Notes: generated by a model not told the origin, from the letters alone. Shown: positions 1 to 11,556, counted from the stretch's first letter. The stretch: 64,000 nucleotides of DNA from Alphaproteobacteria bacterium (GCA_041396705.1 JAWKYB010000002.1:620001-684000); one strand, 5' to 3'. Translations and numbers: made by a program.

Positions 1-78
1 CGGCCGCCAAGTCGGCCCGGGTGCGGGAACAGGCCGTGCCGGCCCGCACCGGGCACGGCATCCGCGGGGGAAGATGCG

Positions 79-1173
79 ATGCGCGCGCCGCGCCTGTCCA
101 TCATCGTGCTGTCCTATAACCGGATCGAGGCGATGCGCGATTGCCTCGCCAGCATCCGCGCGCTCGATTATCCCGACGTCGAGGTGGTGGTGGTCGACAA
201 CGCCAGCACCAACGAAGCCCCCGAGATGATCGCCCGCGAATTCCCGGAGGTGCGGCTCTATCGCGCCGAACGCAATCTGGGCATCTGCGAGGGCCGCAAC
301 GCGGCCGTGCGGCTGACCACCGGCGAGTATCTGTGGGTGCTGGACAACGACATCACCATCGTCGACCCGCAGGCCGCGCGCCAGCTGGTCGCGCTGCTGG
401 AGGCGGACCCGAGCCTGGGCGTGATCGGCGGCGAGGCGGCGCTGGACGCCCGCGGCCGCGTGGTCGGCACCAAGGACCTGCGCATGACGGTGAACGGCAT
501 GGTGCGCGGCCGCATGCTGCTCGACCGGCCGGCCTGGGCGCTCGCGCGCACCAACATGCTCGAAGGCTGCAACATGTTCATGCGCCGGGCGCTGTTCGTC
601 GAACTCGGCGGCTTCGACCCCGGCTGCCTGTTCCACTGGGACGACAACGACTTCTGCTATCGGGTGGAGCGGCGCGGCCTCAAGGTCGCCGTCGTCGGCC
701 GCTCGCCGGTGGTCCACCACTATGTCGGCGCGGCGCGCAAGCTGATGCCGTGGCGCAACGGCCGCAGCCGCATGTACTTCGTGCTGAAGAACTATCCCTG
801 GTGGCAGATCGCCGCGCTGCCGCTGCTCGACCTCGCCTTCCTGTTCAATCCGCTGAACCCGGTGCGCTTCGTCGACAAGGCGCGCCGGCTGGCCTTCGGC
901 GGCAAGAGCGGCGTGGTCACGCTCGACGCCGACGCCGAGGCCCCGCGCGGCCGGCCCGACTGGGCCGGCGCCGCCCGCCGCGCGCTGGCCTATGCCGAGA
1001 CGATCCTCGCCGGCTATGTCTACCTGCTGCCGACCGCGCGCGCGGCCTTCGCCGCCCGGCGTTCCCCGCCGGACAGCCTGGCCGCCACCGACATGTCCGC
1101 GCTGCACGCGCCCGCGCCGCGGCCGGACATCGACGACGGCGCGATGGGCTGGCCCAAGGTCGTCAACGGCTAG
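79..1173 (+). CDS. Family 2 glycosyltransferase (GT-A fold)
   Basis: A 364-residue protein that starts at once with the GT2 nucleotide-sugar domain (SIIVLSYNR at about residues 7-15, VVDNAS at about 37-42, then the metal-binding LDNDI near residue 92). Asp-rich HWDDNDFCYRVE near residue 190 fits the acceptor/catalytic part of rhamnosyltransferase-like GT2 enzymes. The C-terminal 130 residues are hydrophobic and basic and probably lie on the inner face of the membrane. A GGGGGAAG ribosome site sits about five bases before the ATG. An epimerase and a NodB-like deacetylase follow on the same strand, so a role in making a surface polysaccharide is likely. Donor and acceptor cannot be read from the sequence. 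A second frame is open from base 3 to a TAA at 117-119 and might be the tail of an upstream gene. Confidence 0.9.
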   Translation: MRAPRLSIIVLSYNRIEAMRDCLASIRALDYPDVEVVVVDNASTNEAPEMIAREFPEVRLYRAERNLGICEGRNAAVRLTTGEYLWVLDNDITIVDPQAARQLVALLEADPSLGVIGGEAALDARGRVVGTKDLRMTVNGMVRGRMLLDRPAWALARTNMLEGCNMFMRRALFVELGGFDPGCLFHWDDNDFCYRVERRGLKVAVVGRSPVVHHYVGAARKLMPWRNGRSRMYFVLKNYPWWQIAALPLLDLAFLFNPLNPVRFVDKARRLAFGGKSGVVTLDADAEAPRGRPDWAGAARRALAYAETILAGYVYLLPTARAAFAARRSPPDSLAATDMSALHAPAPRPDIDDGAMGWPKVVNG

Positions 1174-1227
1174 CCCGAACCTGCCGGGGCAGTTAGCCTC
1201 CGGCCCGCAACAAGGAGTGTGATCGAG

Positions 1228-2286
1228 ATGGCCCCCGCACCCGCGCTCGATATCGCCGCGATCCCGTCCCCGGTGCTGATCACCGGCGGCGCCGGCTTCA
1301 TCGGCCGCTACCTGGCCGAGGCGCTTGCCCGGGCCGGCAAGGCGGTGACCGTGCTCGACGACCTCAGCTGCAAGAACTCCACCTTCGACTGCCCGCAGAT
1401 CCGCCGCGCCCAGGCCCGCTGCGTCGAGGGCTCGGTGTTCGACGAGGCGCTGATGGCGGCCGAGGTGGCGGCGCACCGCACCGTCGTCCATTTCGCCAGC
1501 GTGGTCGGCGTCGAGGAGACCATCAGCCGGCCGTTCGACACCATCGACAACCTGCGCGGCACCATGCACCTGGCGCGGCTGCTGACCGCCGACCACGTCG
1601 CGCTGTTCGCCTCGTCGGCCGACGTCTATGCGCTGCATTCGCACATGTACGACCGGCCGATGCGGGAGGACGACCTGATCGTGCTGGAGCGCCCGGAGGT
1701 GAACCGCTGGGTCTATGCCCACGTCAAGGCGCTGGAGGAGAACCTGATCGCCAATGCGGCGGCGCGCAGCGTGGTGATCCGCGTGTTCAACACCTACGGC
1801 CCGATGATGGACTATCCGGCGGCGAAGCGGGTGATTCCCCACTTCATGGCCAACATCATGGCCGGCGAGCCGATGCGGCTGAGCGGCGACGGCAGCCAGC
1901 AGCGCAGCTTCTGCTATGTCGAGGATACGGTCGGCGGGATGATGCTGGCGCTGGCCGAGGCGGCGCAGGCCGCGCCGGATGCGGCGAAGCCGTTCGCCGC
2001 CTGCTACAACCTCGGCGCCTCGCAGCCGATGTCGATGCGCGCGCTGGCGGAATACATGAACGCGGCGGCGGTGCGCCTCGGCCTGATCGAGGCGCCGCTG
2101 CCGATCGAGGCCGACGCCTTCACCTATTCGCAGAAATTCGACGACAGCTGGCACCGCGTCCCCGACATCGGCCGCGCGCGCGAGCGGCTGGGCTTCGCGC
2201 CGACCACCGCGTTCGACGTCGGCATGGAGCGCACGCTGGCCTACTACCGCGACCTGGCCCGCAGCCAGGCGCAGGCGGCGGCCTGA
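1228..2286 (+). CDS. NAD-dependent epimerase/dehydratase (extended SDR)
   Basis: An extended short-chain dehydrogenase of about 352 residues. The Rossmann motif GGAGFIG lies near the N-terminus, the catalytic Ser in FASSADVY and the Tyr-x3-Lys in YAHVK follow, and NTYGP is typical of UDP-glucose 4-epimerase/dTDP-glucose dehydratase relatives. It should interconvert or oxidise a nucleotide sugar for the neighbouring glycosyltransferase. An in-frame GTG at 1219 is possible, but AAGGAG (1212-1217) ends only one base before it. The ATG at 1228 is ten bases downstream of that site and is the better start. The exact substrate is unknown. Confidence 0.9.
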   Translation: MAPAPALDIAAIPSPVLITGGAGFIGRYLAEALARAGKAVTVLDDLSCKNSTFDCPQIRRAQARCVEGSVFDEALMAAEVAAHRTVVHFASVVGVEETISRPFDTIDNLRGTMHLARLLTADHVALFASSADVYALHSHMYDRPMREDDLIVLERPEVNRWVYAHVKALEENLIANAAARSVVIRVFNTYGPMMDYPAAKRVIPHFMANIMAGEPMRLSGDGSQQRSFCYVEDTVGGMMLALAEAAQAAPDAAKPFAACYNLGASQPMSMRALAEYMNAAAVRLGLIEAPLPIEADAFTYSQKFDDSWHRVPDIGRARERLGFAPTTAFDVGMERTLAYYRDLARSQAQAAA

Positions 2287-2334
2287 GCCCGCCGCCCGTG
2301 GCGCCGCGCCCGGATCGCAGACACGACCGCACCC

Positions 2335-3165
2335 ATGACCGGTGAGGCCAGCCCGTTCGCCGATCACGGCGACGACCGCTATTTCACCCAGGCCGGCTAT
2401 CGCGCCATCCTGACCGCGGCGCGCGCGGGCGGCTATCGGCTGCTGTCGTTCCGCGACTTCGCCCCGGCCGGGGCCGCCGCCGCCGAGGACGACGATGCCG
2501 GGCCGGTGCTGCTGCTGCGCCACGACCTCGACCACGACCTGTGGTCGGCGGTGACGCTGGCCGGGATCGAGGCGGAGGAAGCCGCGACCGCCACCTATTT
2601 CGTGCAGACCTGCTGCCCGTTCTACAATTTGCTGGCGCCTGCCGGGCGGGCGGCGATCCGCGCGATCACCGAGGCCGGGCACGAGATCGGCCTGCACTAC
2701 GAGGCCGCCCGCTATGCCGGCCCCGGCGGCGACGCGGCGCTGGCGGCGGACATCCGGCTGCTGCAGGACCTCAGCGGCCAGCCGGTCACTGCGGCGGCCC
2801 AGCACATCCCGATCGACGGCGGGCAGGTCGACCTGTCGGCCCGCATCGCCAACGACGCCTATGCGCCCCGCTTCACCACCGGCCGCGTCAGCTACATCAG
2901 CGACTCGCTGATGCACTGGCGCCAGGCCACGCCGCACGACCTGATCGCGGCGGGCCGCGCGTTCCAGCTGCTGACCCATCCGGAATGCTGGACCGCCGAC
3001 CACCGCTCGATGCTCGACTGCATGGGGGCGCTGCGCGAGGCGCGCATCGCCGAGACCCGGCACCTGTTCGCGGAGACCCTCGACCACTACGCCACGCTGC
3101 TGCGCGAGCGGGCCGAGCGCGACCGCCGCTTCCGGGCGGACCGCTGGGGCGAGAGCGGGCAGTGA
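2335..3165 (+). CDS. NodB-like polysaccharide deacetylase family protein
   Basis: A 276-residue protein with the metal-binding start of the NodB/polysaccharide-deacetylase fold: RHDLDHD near residues 62-68, followed by a Thr-Tyr-Phe strand and GHEIGLHYEA near residue 120, which supplies further His ligands. A late LLTHPECW matches the final His motif. No signal peptide is seen, so it probably acts in the cytoplasm or on a membrane-linked intermediate. It follows the epimerase by about 50 bases and closes a three-gene glycan group. Related proteins sit in O-antigen and capsule loci; removal of an N-acetyl group from a sugar intermediate is the natural guess, not shown here. Confidence 0.8.
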   Translation: MTGEASPFADHGDDRYFTQAGYRAILTAARAGGYRLLSFRDFAPAGAAAAEDDDAGPVLLLRHDLDHDLWSAVTLAGIEAEEAATATYFVQTCCPFYNLLAPAGRAAIRAITEAGHEIGLHYEAARYAGPGGDAALAADIRLLQDLSGQPVTAAAQHIPIDGGQVDLSARIANDAYAPRFTTGRVSYISDSLMHWRQATPHDLIAAGRAFQLLTHPECWTADHRSMLDCMGALREARIAETRHLFAETLDHYATLLRERAERDRRFRADRWGESGQ

Positions 3166-3187
3166 GACCGCGCGCGCCGCGGCCGGC

Positions 3188-3734
3188 TCAGACCGGGCCG
3201 TCGCGCGCCACCGCGCGTTCGTAGAGCGCATCCAGGCGCGCGATCGTGTGCTCGTGCACGGCATCGACCGTGCCGCGCGGCACCGACACATCCACGATCC
3301 GCGCGAACGGATGGCGCCCGAACAGGATGCGGGTGGCATGGTCGCGATCGACCGCGAAGGCCTGCCAGCCGTCGAAAACGTCGACCGCCGGCAGGATGAC
3401 GTGATTGGCCGGCGGCGGCTCGCCGGGCGCCGCCTGCACATCGGCCACCGCCGCGCCGGGACCGAACAGCGCGCCGCTGATCCGGCCGAACGCCTCGTCC
3501 GCCGGAATCGCGGCGAGCCGCGGGTTCCGCCGCCCGTCCGGGTCGGCGCGGGCGTATTTGGTCGCCTCCTGCAACTGGAACAGCACGTCGCGCAGCGCGG
3601 TCGTCGCGAACGCATCGCCGACCGGTGCCGCCGATCCAGCAGCAGAAGCGTCCGAACAGCCAGGCGCCGCCGGGCGCGGCGGCCAGGCCGAAACCGAATG
3701 CGAAGTGCCGGCTGTCGCCGATGGTCTCGAACAT
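3188..3734 (-). pseudogene. Frameshifted gene resembling an Imm42-type immunity protein
   Basis: Read from an ATG at 3734 the protein begins MFETIGDSRHFAF and continues to WLFGRFCCWIGG. The frame then goes wrong near 3625. Moving one base forward restores VGDAFATTALRDVLFQL and a well-biased frame to the TGA at 3188. The 547-base length is 182 codons plus one extra base, which fits a single-base insertion. The order of an N-terminal GD..FAF, a WLFGRF..WIGG strand and LRDVLFQL is what I recall of the Imm42 family of polymorphic-toxin immunity proteins; that assignment is from memory and tentative. The same frame stays open further upstream to 4225 but looks non-coding there. It is convergent with the deacetylase gene. 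Either a real lesion or a sequencing error is possible. Confidence 0.55.
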
Positions 3735-3856
3735 GGCCTGCCCGAACCGCCGTCGCGCCGCGCGGGGGCGCGACCGGGTTGACCTGGATCAGCGCCACGC
3801 TGCGGCGAAACCGCGATGGTGTACACGACAATCTGTCTCGGGCGCGGGAGGGTGCG

Positions 3857-4342
3857 ATGGCGACTCGGCGGGCGGTCGGCCGGCTGGCGGGAATCCTGGG
3901 CGGTCTGGCGGCAGCCGGCTGCGCCGGTCCGGCGGCGGCGCCGCCGGAGGCGGTGCCCTTCGTTGCCGGGCAGGTGGTGGAAGTGGTGACGCCCGCCGTC
4001 GCCGCGGTGCCCGCCGGCCAGTGCGCGATGGCCGACCAGACGGCATGGGTGTCGGCCGAGGCGCCGGTGCTGCTGCAGTCCGAACGAAGCCTGGGCCCGA
4101 ACAAGGAGACGATGGCCTGCGAGCTGGCGTGGCGCGACGTCGAGCGGCAGGGCGTGCGCACCTGCGCCGCGCGATACGACGCGGCCGGCTTCTACCGCAA
4201 CGGCCGGCTGGCGCCGCTGCGGCATTCCTGGCTCGACTGCGCCTGCCAGGAGGGATCGCAGCGCACCGTCTGCGTCGTCAGCGTCACCGCGACCTGCCGC
4301 TACGAGGTGCTGCGGGTGCAGCCGGCCGAGGTGTGCGGCTAG
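3857..4342 (+). CDS. Putative lipoprotein, Cys-rich, function unknown
   Basis: A 161-residue protein starting at ATG 3857 after a GGGAGGG ribosome site. The N-terminus (two Arg, then a short hydrophobic run) ends in Ala-Ala-Gly-Cys with Cys22 as the likely lipidated residue. Six or seven more Cys lie in the C-terminal half, including a CACQ pair, which suggests disulfides in the periplasm. I do not recognise the family. The frame is open for a long way upstream, but that part is antisense to the broken immunity-like gene and lacks a ribosome site. Another Cys-rich exported protein follows about 220 bases later. Confidence 0.7.
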   Translation: MATRRAVGRLAGILGGLAAAGCAGPAAAPPEAVPFVAGQVVEVVTPAVAAVPAGQCAMADQTAWVSAEAPVLLQSERSLGPNKETMACELAWRDVERQGVRTCAARYDAAGFYRNGRLAPLRHSWLDCACQEGSQRTVCVVSVTATCRYEVLRVQPAEVCG

Positions 4343-4564
4343 ATCCGGGTCTTTGACAGGTCGTCCAGCCGGGCCGACCCGCCGCGGTCCGCCGGCCGGA
4401 CGATGCCGTCGGATTGCAGTTGTCGTGCTTTGACAAAGCCGTCAGTGTCGCATCCATCGGCAGGATGCTCACGTTCGGCGGAGTCAATCGCCCGCCCATT
4501 CTTTCGCTCTACCGGTCTCGGCACCCTGATTTGCTGACCAGTGCGGTTTGGGAGGACACGGAAG

Positions 4565-5251
4565 ATGGGTTGGGGATTTCTGCCGGCCATATGCCGAGCG
4601 CTGGCCGCCTTGGCGTGTGCCGCCCTGCCATGGGCCGCCGCCGGTGCGGTCGAAATGTCGTGCGACGGGCCGCAGCAATGCGCCCAGATGTGCCAGCAGA
4701 TCGAGGCGCAGCTGAACCAGACCGCCGCCAACGCGACGATCAGTTGCCGGATGTCCGAGATCGGCGCCGCGCCCGCCCAGACCGAAGGCCCCGGGCAGCA
4801 GCCCGGCGGCGGCAACCAGGGCCGCGGCGAGCCTTCGGCGCCGCAGGGCACGAGCCACACCAGCTATGCCTGCAACTGCACGGAATCGTCGGGCGGACGC
4901 GGCGCCGGCCGCAACCCGGACGGAACGCCGGCGCCGCCCGGCTGGGACGGCGGCCGGTTCGTCGTCGCGCCGTTGCCCTTTCCCGGCGCCCCCGGCTTCG
5001 GCGGCTCGCCGGGGTGGAGCTACGAGGCATGCGTCGCGCAGGCGCAACTGGCCTTCCAGCAGGCGCTGTGGTCCTACTGCTTCGGCCCCGGCAGCAACCT
5101 GCGGACCAACCTGGAGTTCCGCACCCCGATCTGGAACCAGACGCCGGAGCAGGCGGCCGAAATGGCCCGCGACCAGCTCGAGCAATGCTCCGCCCAGGCC
5201 GAACGGGAGCGCGACCAGGCCCTGGCCTATTGCCAGAACCGGTATCAGTGA
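4565..5251 (+). CDS. Exported Cys- and Gln-rich protein, function unknown
   Basis: A 228-residue protein with a clear Sec signal (hydrophobic residues about 5-27 ending Ala-Ala-Gly-Ala) and mature Cys-rich parts on each side of a Gly/Pro-rich linker. The N-terminal mature part has CDGPQQCAQMCQQ, a possible metal or disulfide motif; the C-terminal part is helical and Gln-rich with regularly placed Cys. GGGAGGA at 4550-4556 places the start at ATG 4565, not at an in-frame GTG at 4541. A TTGACA at about 4430 in the 222-base upstream gap may belong to its promoter. No family recognised. Confidence 0.75.
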   Translation: MGWGFLPAICRALAALACAALPWAAAGAVEMSCDGPQQCAQMCQQIEAQLNQTAANATISCRMSEIGAAPAQTEGPGQQPGGGNQGRGEPSAPQGTSHTSYACNCTESSGGRGAGRNPDGTPAPPGWDGGRFVVAPLPFPGAPGFGGSPGWSYEACVAQAQLAFQQALWSYCFGPGSNLRTNLEFRTPIWNQTPEQAAEMARDQLEQCSAQAERERDQALAYCQNRYQ

Positions 5252-5256
5252 GGCGC

Positions 5257-5279
5257 CGCCGCAGCCTCAGGCTGCGGCG
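5257..5279. terminator. Hairpin between convergent genes
   Basis: A ten-base perfect inverted repeat (CGCCGCAGCC and GGCTGCGGCG) with a three-base loop, between the stop at 5251 and the encapsulin stop at 5310. There is no T-run, so this is a likely bidirectional terminator by position and stem strength only. Confidence 0.5.
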
Positions 5280-5309
5280 CCGCCGCCGAGCGAGCGAGCG
5301 GGCGGCGGG

Positions 5310-6155
5310 CTACTTGGACTTGGACTTGCGCGTCTTCGACGAGGCGCTGTCCTCATAGGCCAGCGGCACGGCGGCCTCGGGCCCGAGCACGCGGAAGGTC
5401 AGGCTCTCCTCGATGTAGAGCTGGACCGCGCTGCCGCTGTGGTCGAGATAGCCGATCGACAGGTCGCGGCCGACGCTGAGCTCGAAGTCGCCGCCGCGCA
5501 GGCTCATCACCACCGCGCCGTCGATACCCGGCGACCACACCACCGGCCCGTCGAGCAGGCGCTCGACATGCTTGATGATCGGATAGCCGGCCGGCGTCGA
5601 CGTCTTGGTCAGGCCGGTGTAGCAGCGCGGGCCGAGCGCGATGGCATAGGGCCCCTCGACGCCGGCGTCGCGCAGCGCACCGGTCGCCTCGGCGACCAGC
5701 ACGGGATATTTCTGGAAATCCTCGCTGATGGTCAGCGGGCCGACGTCGGCGGCGGCGAAGATGCCCTCGATCCCGCCGTCGGCATAGCCGTGGAACACGC
5801 TGCGGTCCTCGGCCACCGCGATGGCCAGGGCGGCCTTGCGCACCGGGTCGAGGTCGGGGTCCTTGGCGCCGCGGGCGAGCGCGTCCAGCTCGCTGCGCTT
5901 CAGCTCGAACGGCACGCGGAACTCGACCAGCGGCTGGACCACGCGCTGGGCCGCCATCACCCCGTCGGCGGGGTTGCCGCGCAGGGCCTTGGTGCGGCCG
6001 AGGTTGACGGCGGAGGTGGACCAGCCGAGCGGGCCGGCGAAGTCGACCAGGCGGCGGGCGGCCAGGGTGCGCCTGAGCGTGGCCTTGGCTTCCTCGTCGA
6101 TCTCGTCCCAACCCGCGGCGGTGATCGGCGCCAGGCTGCGATGCAGGTCGTCCAT
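5310..6155 (-). CDS. Encapsulin nanocompartment shell protein (family 1)
   Basis: A 281-residue HK97-fold shell protein of the linocin M18/encapsulin family. The N-terminus (MDDLHRSLAPITAAGWDEID, then a basic LRRTLAARRLVDF) is the characteristic encapsulin N-arm that binds cargo peptides. GPLGWSTSAVNLGR and, in the last third, GPRCYTGL and GFELSV-like strands are family features. The C-terminus ends in a short Lys/Ser-rich tail. It self-assembles into an icosahedral protein shell. The ribosome site GGGGAGGAAGG lies within the coding end of the upstream ferritin-like cargo gene, so the two genes are co-transcribed and translationally coupled. Expected role: iron storage or oxidative-stress protection. 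Confidence 0.95.
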   Translation of the reverse strand: MDDLHRSLAPITAAGWDEIDEEAKATLRRTLAARRLVDFAGPLGWSTSAVNLGRTKALRGNPADGVMAAQRVVQPLVEFRVPFELKRSELDALARGAKDPDLDPVRKAALAIAVAEDRSVFHGYADGGIEGIFAAADVGPLTISEDFQKYPVLVAEATGALRDAGVEGPYAIALGPRCYTGLTKTSTPAGYPIIKHVERLLDGPVVWSPGIDGAVVMSLRGGDFELSVGRDLSIGYLDHSGSAVQLYIEESLTFRVLGPEAAVPLAYEDSASSKTRKSKSK

Positions 6156-6543
6156 CCTTCCTCCCCTTCAGGCTGCCGATGCCGAGCGAGCCGTCGGCCG
6201 GCGCGCTGCCGCCGGCGTCCGCGCCGTCGCCGGCCATCGCCGCCTCCTCGACCCCGGTGACCGGGCCGGTTGTCCACAGATAGGTCTTCAGCTCCTCGGC
6301 GATCTTCGGCGAACTCCGCCGCAGCCATTCCAGCACCATCGCCGCATGCTCGATCTCCTCGTCCCGGTTGTGGGCGAGGATGGCCTTGAGCTCGGCATCG
6401 GCGGTGGCGTCGACGCGCTGCTGGTACCAGTCGACCGCCTCCAGCTCCTCCATCAGCGAGACGATGGCGCGGTGGCGGTCGATGGTCTCGGGCGATAGCT
6501 TCGCCGGGTCCTCATGGAGATCGAAACTGCCGGCTCCGGCCAT
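5353..6543 (-). CDS. Encapsulated ferritin-like protein (EncFtn) with missing stop; functional part about 6153-6543
   Basis: From ATG 6543 (AGGAGG seven bases upstream) about 118 residues match encapsulated ferritins: RHRAIVSLMEELEAVDWYQQR and HNRDEEIEHAAMVLEWLRR carry the Glu/His ferroxidase ligands. After an Ala/Gly linker comes DGSLGIGSLKG, the canonical encapsulin cargo-loading peptide. EncFtn proteins normally stop just after it. Here the frame runs on for about 260 more codons through the encapsulin gene in another frame, giving a 396-residue reading. That extension is Arg/Gly/Pro-rich, as expected of an overprinted frame in GC-rich DNA, and is probably not a folded domain. Role: oxidises Fe(II) at a dimer interface and delivers it into the shell. 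Confidence 0.8.
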   Translation of the reverse strand: MAGAGSFDLHEDPAKLSPETIDRHRAIVSLMEELEAVDWYQQRVDATADAELKAILAHNRDEEIEHAAMVLEWLRRSSPKIAEELKTYLWTTGPVTGVEEAAMAGDGADAGGSAPADGSLGIGSLKGRKDGRPASQPGADHRRGLGRDRRGSQGHAQAHPGRPPPGRLRRPARLVHLRRQPRPHQGPARQPRRRGDGGPARGPAAGRVPRAVRAEAQRAGRARPRRQGPRPRPGAQGRPGHRGGRGPQRVPRLCRRRDRGHLRRRRRRPADHQRGFPEISRAGRRGDRCAARRRRRGALCHRARPALLHRPDQDVDAGRLSDHQACRAPARRAGGVVAGYRRRGGDEPARRRLRAQRRPRPVDRLSRPQRQRGPALHRGEPDLPRARARGRRAAGL

Positions 6544-6596
6544 GACCTGTCCTCCTGTCCGATGTGCGCGGTCTTCGCGCGGGCGGGCGCCCGCTT

Positions 6597-6608
6597 TGAT
6601 TGGAATCA
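6597..6608. promoter_or_regulatory. TGATT-GG-AATCA palindrome upstream of the encapsulin operon
   Basis: A perfect 5-2-5 inverted repeat about 54 bases before the EncFtn ATG, beside an AT-rich TATATTTGAAT on the minus strand. Its place fits an operator overlapping the promoter, possibly for an iron- or redox-responsive regulator. No match to a named box is claimed. Confidence 0.3.
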
Positions 6609-6700
6609 TTCAAATATAGCGCTGCACAAGCCGACGGCGAGTCCCGGCGTGCGTTCCGCGGCAATTTGGGCCAACCGCACGCCCGGACGGGGCCGGGCGG

Positions 6701-7177
6701 TCAGACGTATTCGACCTTGAGGATCTCGTAGGTGCGGCCGCCGTTGGGCGTGTTGACCTCGATCGAATCGCCGGGGCCGCGGCCGATCAGCGCCCGCGCC
6801 AGCGGCGAGGTCACCGAGATCAGGCCCTGCTTCACGTCGGATTCGTGCGCGCCGACGATCTGGTAGGTCGATTCGTCCTCGGTCTCCTCGTCGACCAGGG
6901 TCACCGTGGCGCCGAAACGCACGGTCTTGCCGCTCAGCTTGGTCGGGTCGATCACCTCGGCGTGGCCGATCATGCTCTCCAGCTCGACGACCCGGCCCTC
7001 GATGAAGCTCTGCCGCTCGCGCGCGGCATGGTATTCGGCATTCTCCGACAGGTCGCCGTGCGAGCGCGCCTCGGAAATGGCGGTAATCACCGCCGGCCGC
7101 TCGATCTCCTTGAGCTGCTTCAGTTCGGCGACAAGGCGCTGGTAGCCGCCTTGCGTCATCGGAATCCGTTCCATCAT
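6701..7177 (-). CDS. greA: Transcription elongation factor GreA
   Basis: A 158-residue protein, the usual GreA length. The N-terminal coiled coil carries the tip motif GDLSENAEY with Asp42 and Glu45, the acidic residues that enter the RNA polymerase secondary channel and trigger cleavage of backtracked RNA. The C-terminal FKBP-like domain (SPLARALIGRGPGD) completes the family match. The gene starts with a Met-Met pair (7177 or 7174). It lies downstream of carB, the common alphaproteobacterial order, but a terminator sits between them. Confidence 0.95.
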   Translation of the reverse strand: MMERIPMTQGGYQRLVAELKQLKEIERPAVITAISEARSHGDLSENAEYHAARERQSFIEGRVVELESMIGHAEVIDPTKLSGKTVRFGATVTLVDEETEDESTYQIVGAHESDVKQGLISVTSPLARALIGRGPGDSIEVNTPNGGRTYEILKVEYV

Positions 7178-7190
7178 GAGCGATCCAGAC

Positions 7191-7221
7191 AAAAAATTTG
7201 TCCGCCGACGTCGCCGGCGGA
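7191..7221 (-). terminator. Rho-independent terminator after carB
   Basis: On the minus strand the hairpin TCCGCCG...CGGCGGA (7201-7221) is followed by a T-rich tract (7191-7199). It lies between the carB stop at 7233 and the greA start at 7177, so most carB transcripts should end before greA. Confidence 0.65.
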
Positions 7222-7232
7222 TCGCGTGCTGA

Positions 7233-10514
<3,282 letters not shown>

Positions 10515-10727
10515 GGCGCTGACTTGGCTGCGATCAGACTACACTGGCGGGCGGGGACGAAGCACGCGGTGTTACAGCGTCGGCGCCGCGGATGCCAGCG
10601 TTATAGCGCAAGTACGCGCATCCGGAACGGCGGATGGAGCCGCCGAGTTCCGGCCGCGATCCCGATGGAGGGGCCCGACCCCCCAATGTCGCCGGTGACG
10701 GCGCGACCTGTGCGCGCGGCGGACGCC

Positions 10728-11354
10728 TCAGTCGTAGAAATAGAACATGTTGGCGTCGAGCGGGACGTTGGTCTCGAAGCTGAGCAGGGCGACCAGCGTC
10801 TGCGCGCCCTCCGGGTCGGTCACCACCCACTGGCGCAGGTTCAGCGGGTCGGCGTCGAAGGTGAAGGCGACCGAACCCTCGTCCGGATTGCTTGAATCGA
10901 CCAGGGTCACGGTGATCAGCCCGCCCTCGCGCTTGAAGTCGGTAACGGTGACGTCGCCCTGCAGCCTGAGGTCGTTGCGAGTGAAGAACTCGACCGTGGT
11001 GTCGCTGATCAGCGCGCGGCTGGTCTGGTCCAGCTCCTTGTCGTGATAGTGCACCCAGGTGCCGTCGGCGACGATCAGGATCGGCGAGGGCTCGTCATAT
11101 TCGAACCGCAGCCGTCCGGGCCGCAGAATGAACAGCGTGCCCTGCACGCTGTTGCCGGCCGGGTCGACCTGCAGGAACCGCGCCTCCATCGACCCGATCG
11201 AGTTGAGGTAGGTCTCGATCCGCTGGATGTCCTCCTGCTGCGACTGGGCCGCCGCGGGCGCGATCCATGCCGCGAGGCCGAGCGCCGCCGCCGCGCATGC
11301 GGCCTTCGCCGCCGAGATCGTCCAGGTCCCAAGTCGCCGTGCCGCACCAGCCAT
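10728..11354 (-). CDS. lolA: Outer-membrane lipoprotein carrier protein LolA
   Basis: A periplasmic chaperone of about 208 residues that moves lipoproteins from the LolCDE complex to the outer membrane. A signal peptide (twin Arg, then a long Ala-rich run ending Ala-Ala-Ala) precedes the LolA core: IQRIETYLNSIGSMEARFLQ, GTLFILRPGRLRFEY and DGTWVHYHDKELDQ are typical strands of its half-barrel. The start at 11354 follows a GGAG about eleven bases upstream; an earlier in-frame ATG at 11393 would add a charged, unlikely leader. No lolB is seen, as is common in this class. The 213 bases between lolA and carB hold nothing I can recognise. Confidence 0.9.
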   Translation of the reverse strand: MAGAARRLGTWTISAAKAACAAAALGLAAWIAPAAAQSQQEDIQRIETYLNSIGSMEARFLQVDPAGNSVQGTLFILRPGRLRFEYDEPSPILIVADGTWVHYHDKELDQTSRALISDTTVEFFTRNDLRLQGDVTVTDFKREGGLITVTLVDSSNPDEGSVAFTFDADPLNLRQWVVTDPEGAQTLVALLSFETNVPLDANMFYFYD

Positions 11355-11556
11355 CGTGTCGTGATCTCCAGTCTTCGGGCGCATTGCCGCCACACCCCAC
11401 AGTTAGGCCACCCTCCGCCCGAGCGCAACATTGGCCGACATTGGGGCGGGATTGCGGCGCCGGCGTTGCGGCAGCGGTTTTACGGTCGCTTAGCGTCCTT
11501 GGGTTAGGATGGTGCCGGATGCCGTCACATGACGGCGCACCGACGAGAGATTGGTC

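Noticed and set aside
3..119. 3' end of a gene entering from the left edge
   Set aside because: The frame is open to a TAA at 117-119 but overlaps the glycosyltransferase start by 41 bases, and the 38 residues are too few to judge.
3248..3856. N-terminal extension of the lipoprotein gene
   Set aside because: It would remove the lipobox signal from the N-terminus and is antisense to the broken immunity-like gene.
5353..6152. Treating the read-through tail of the ferritin-like gene as a new domain
   Set aside because: It lies wholly inside the well-biased encapsulin frame and is Arg/Pro/Gly-rich without repeats or motifs. Overprinting is far more likely than function.
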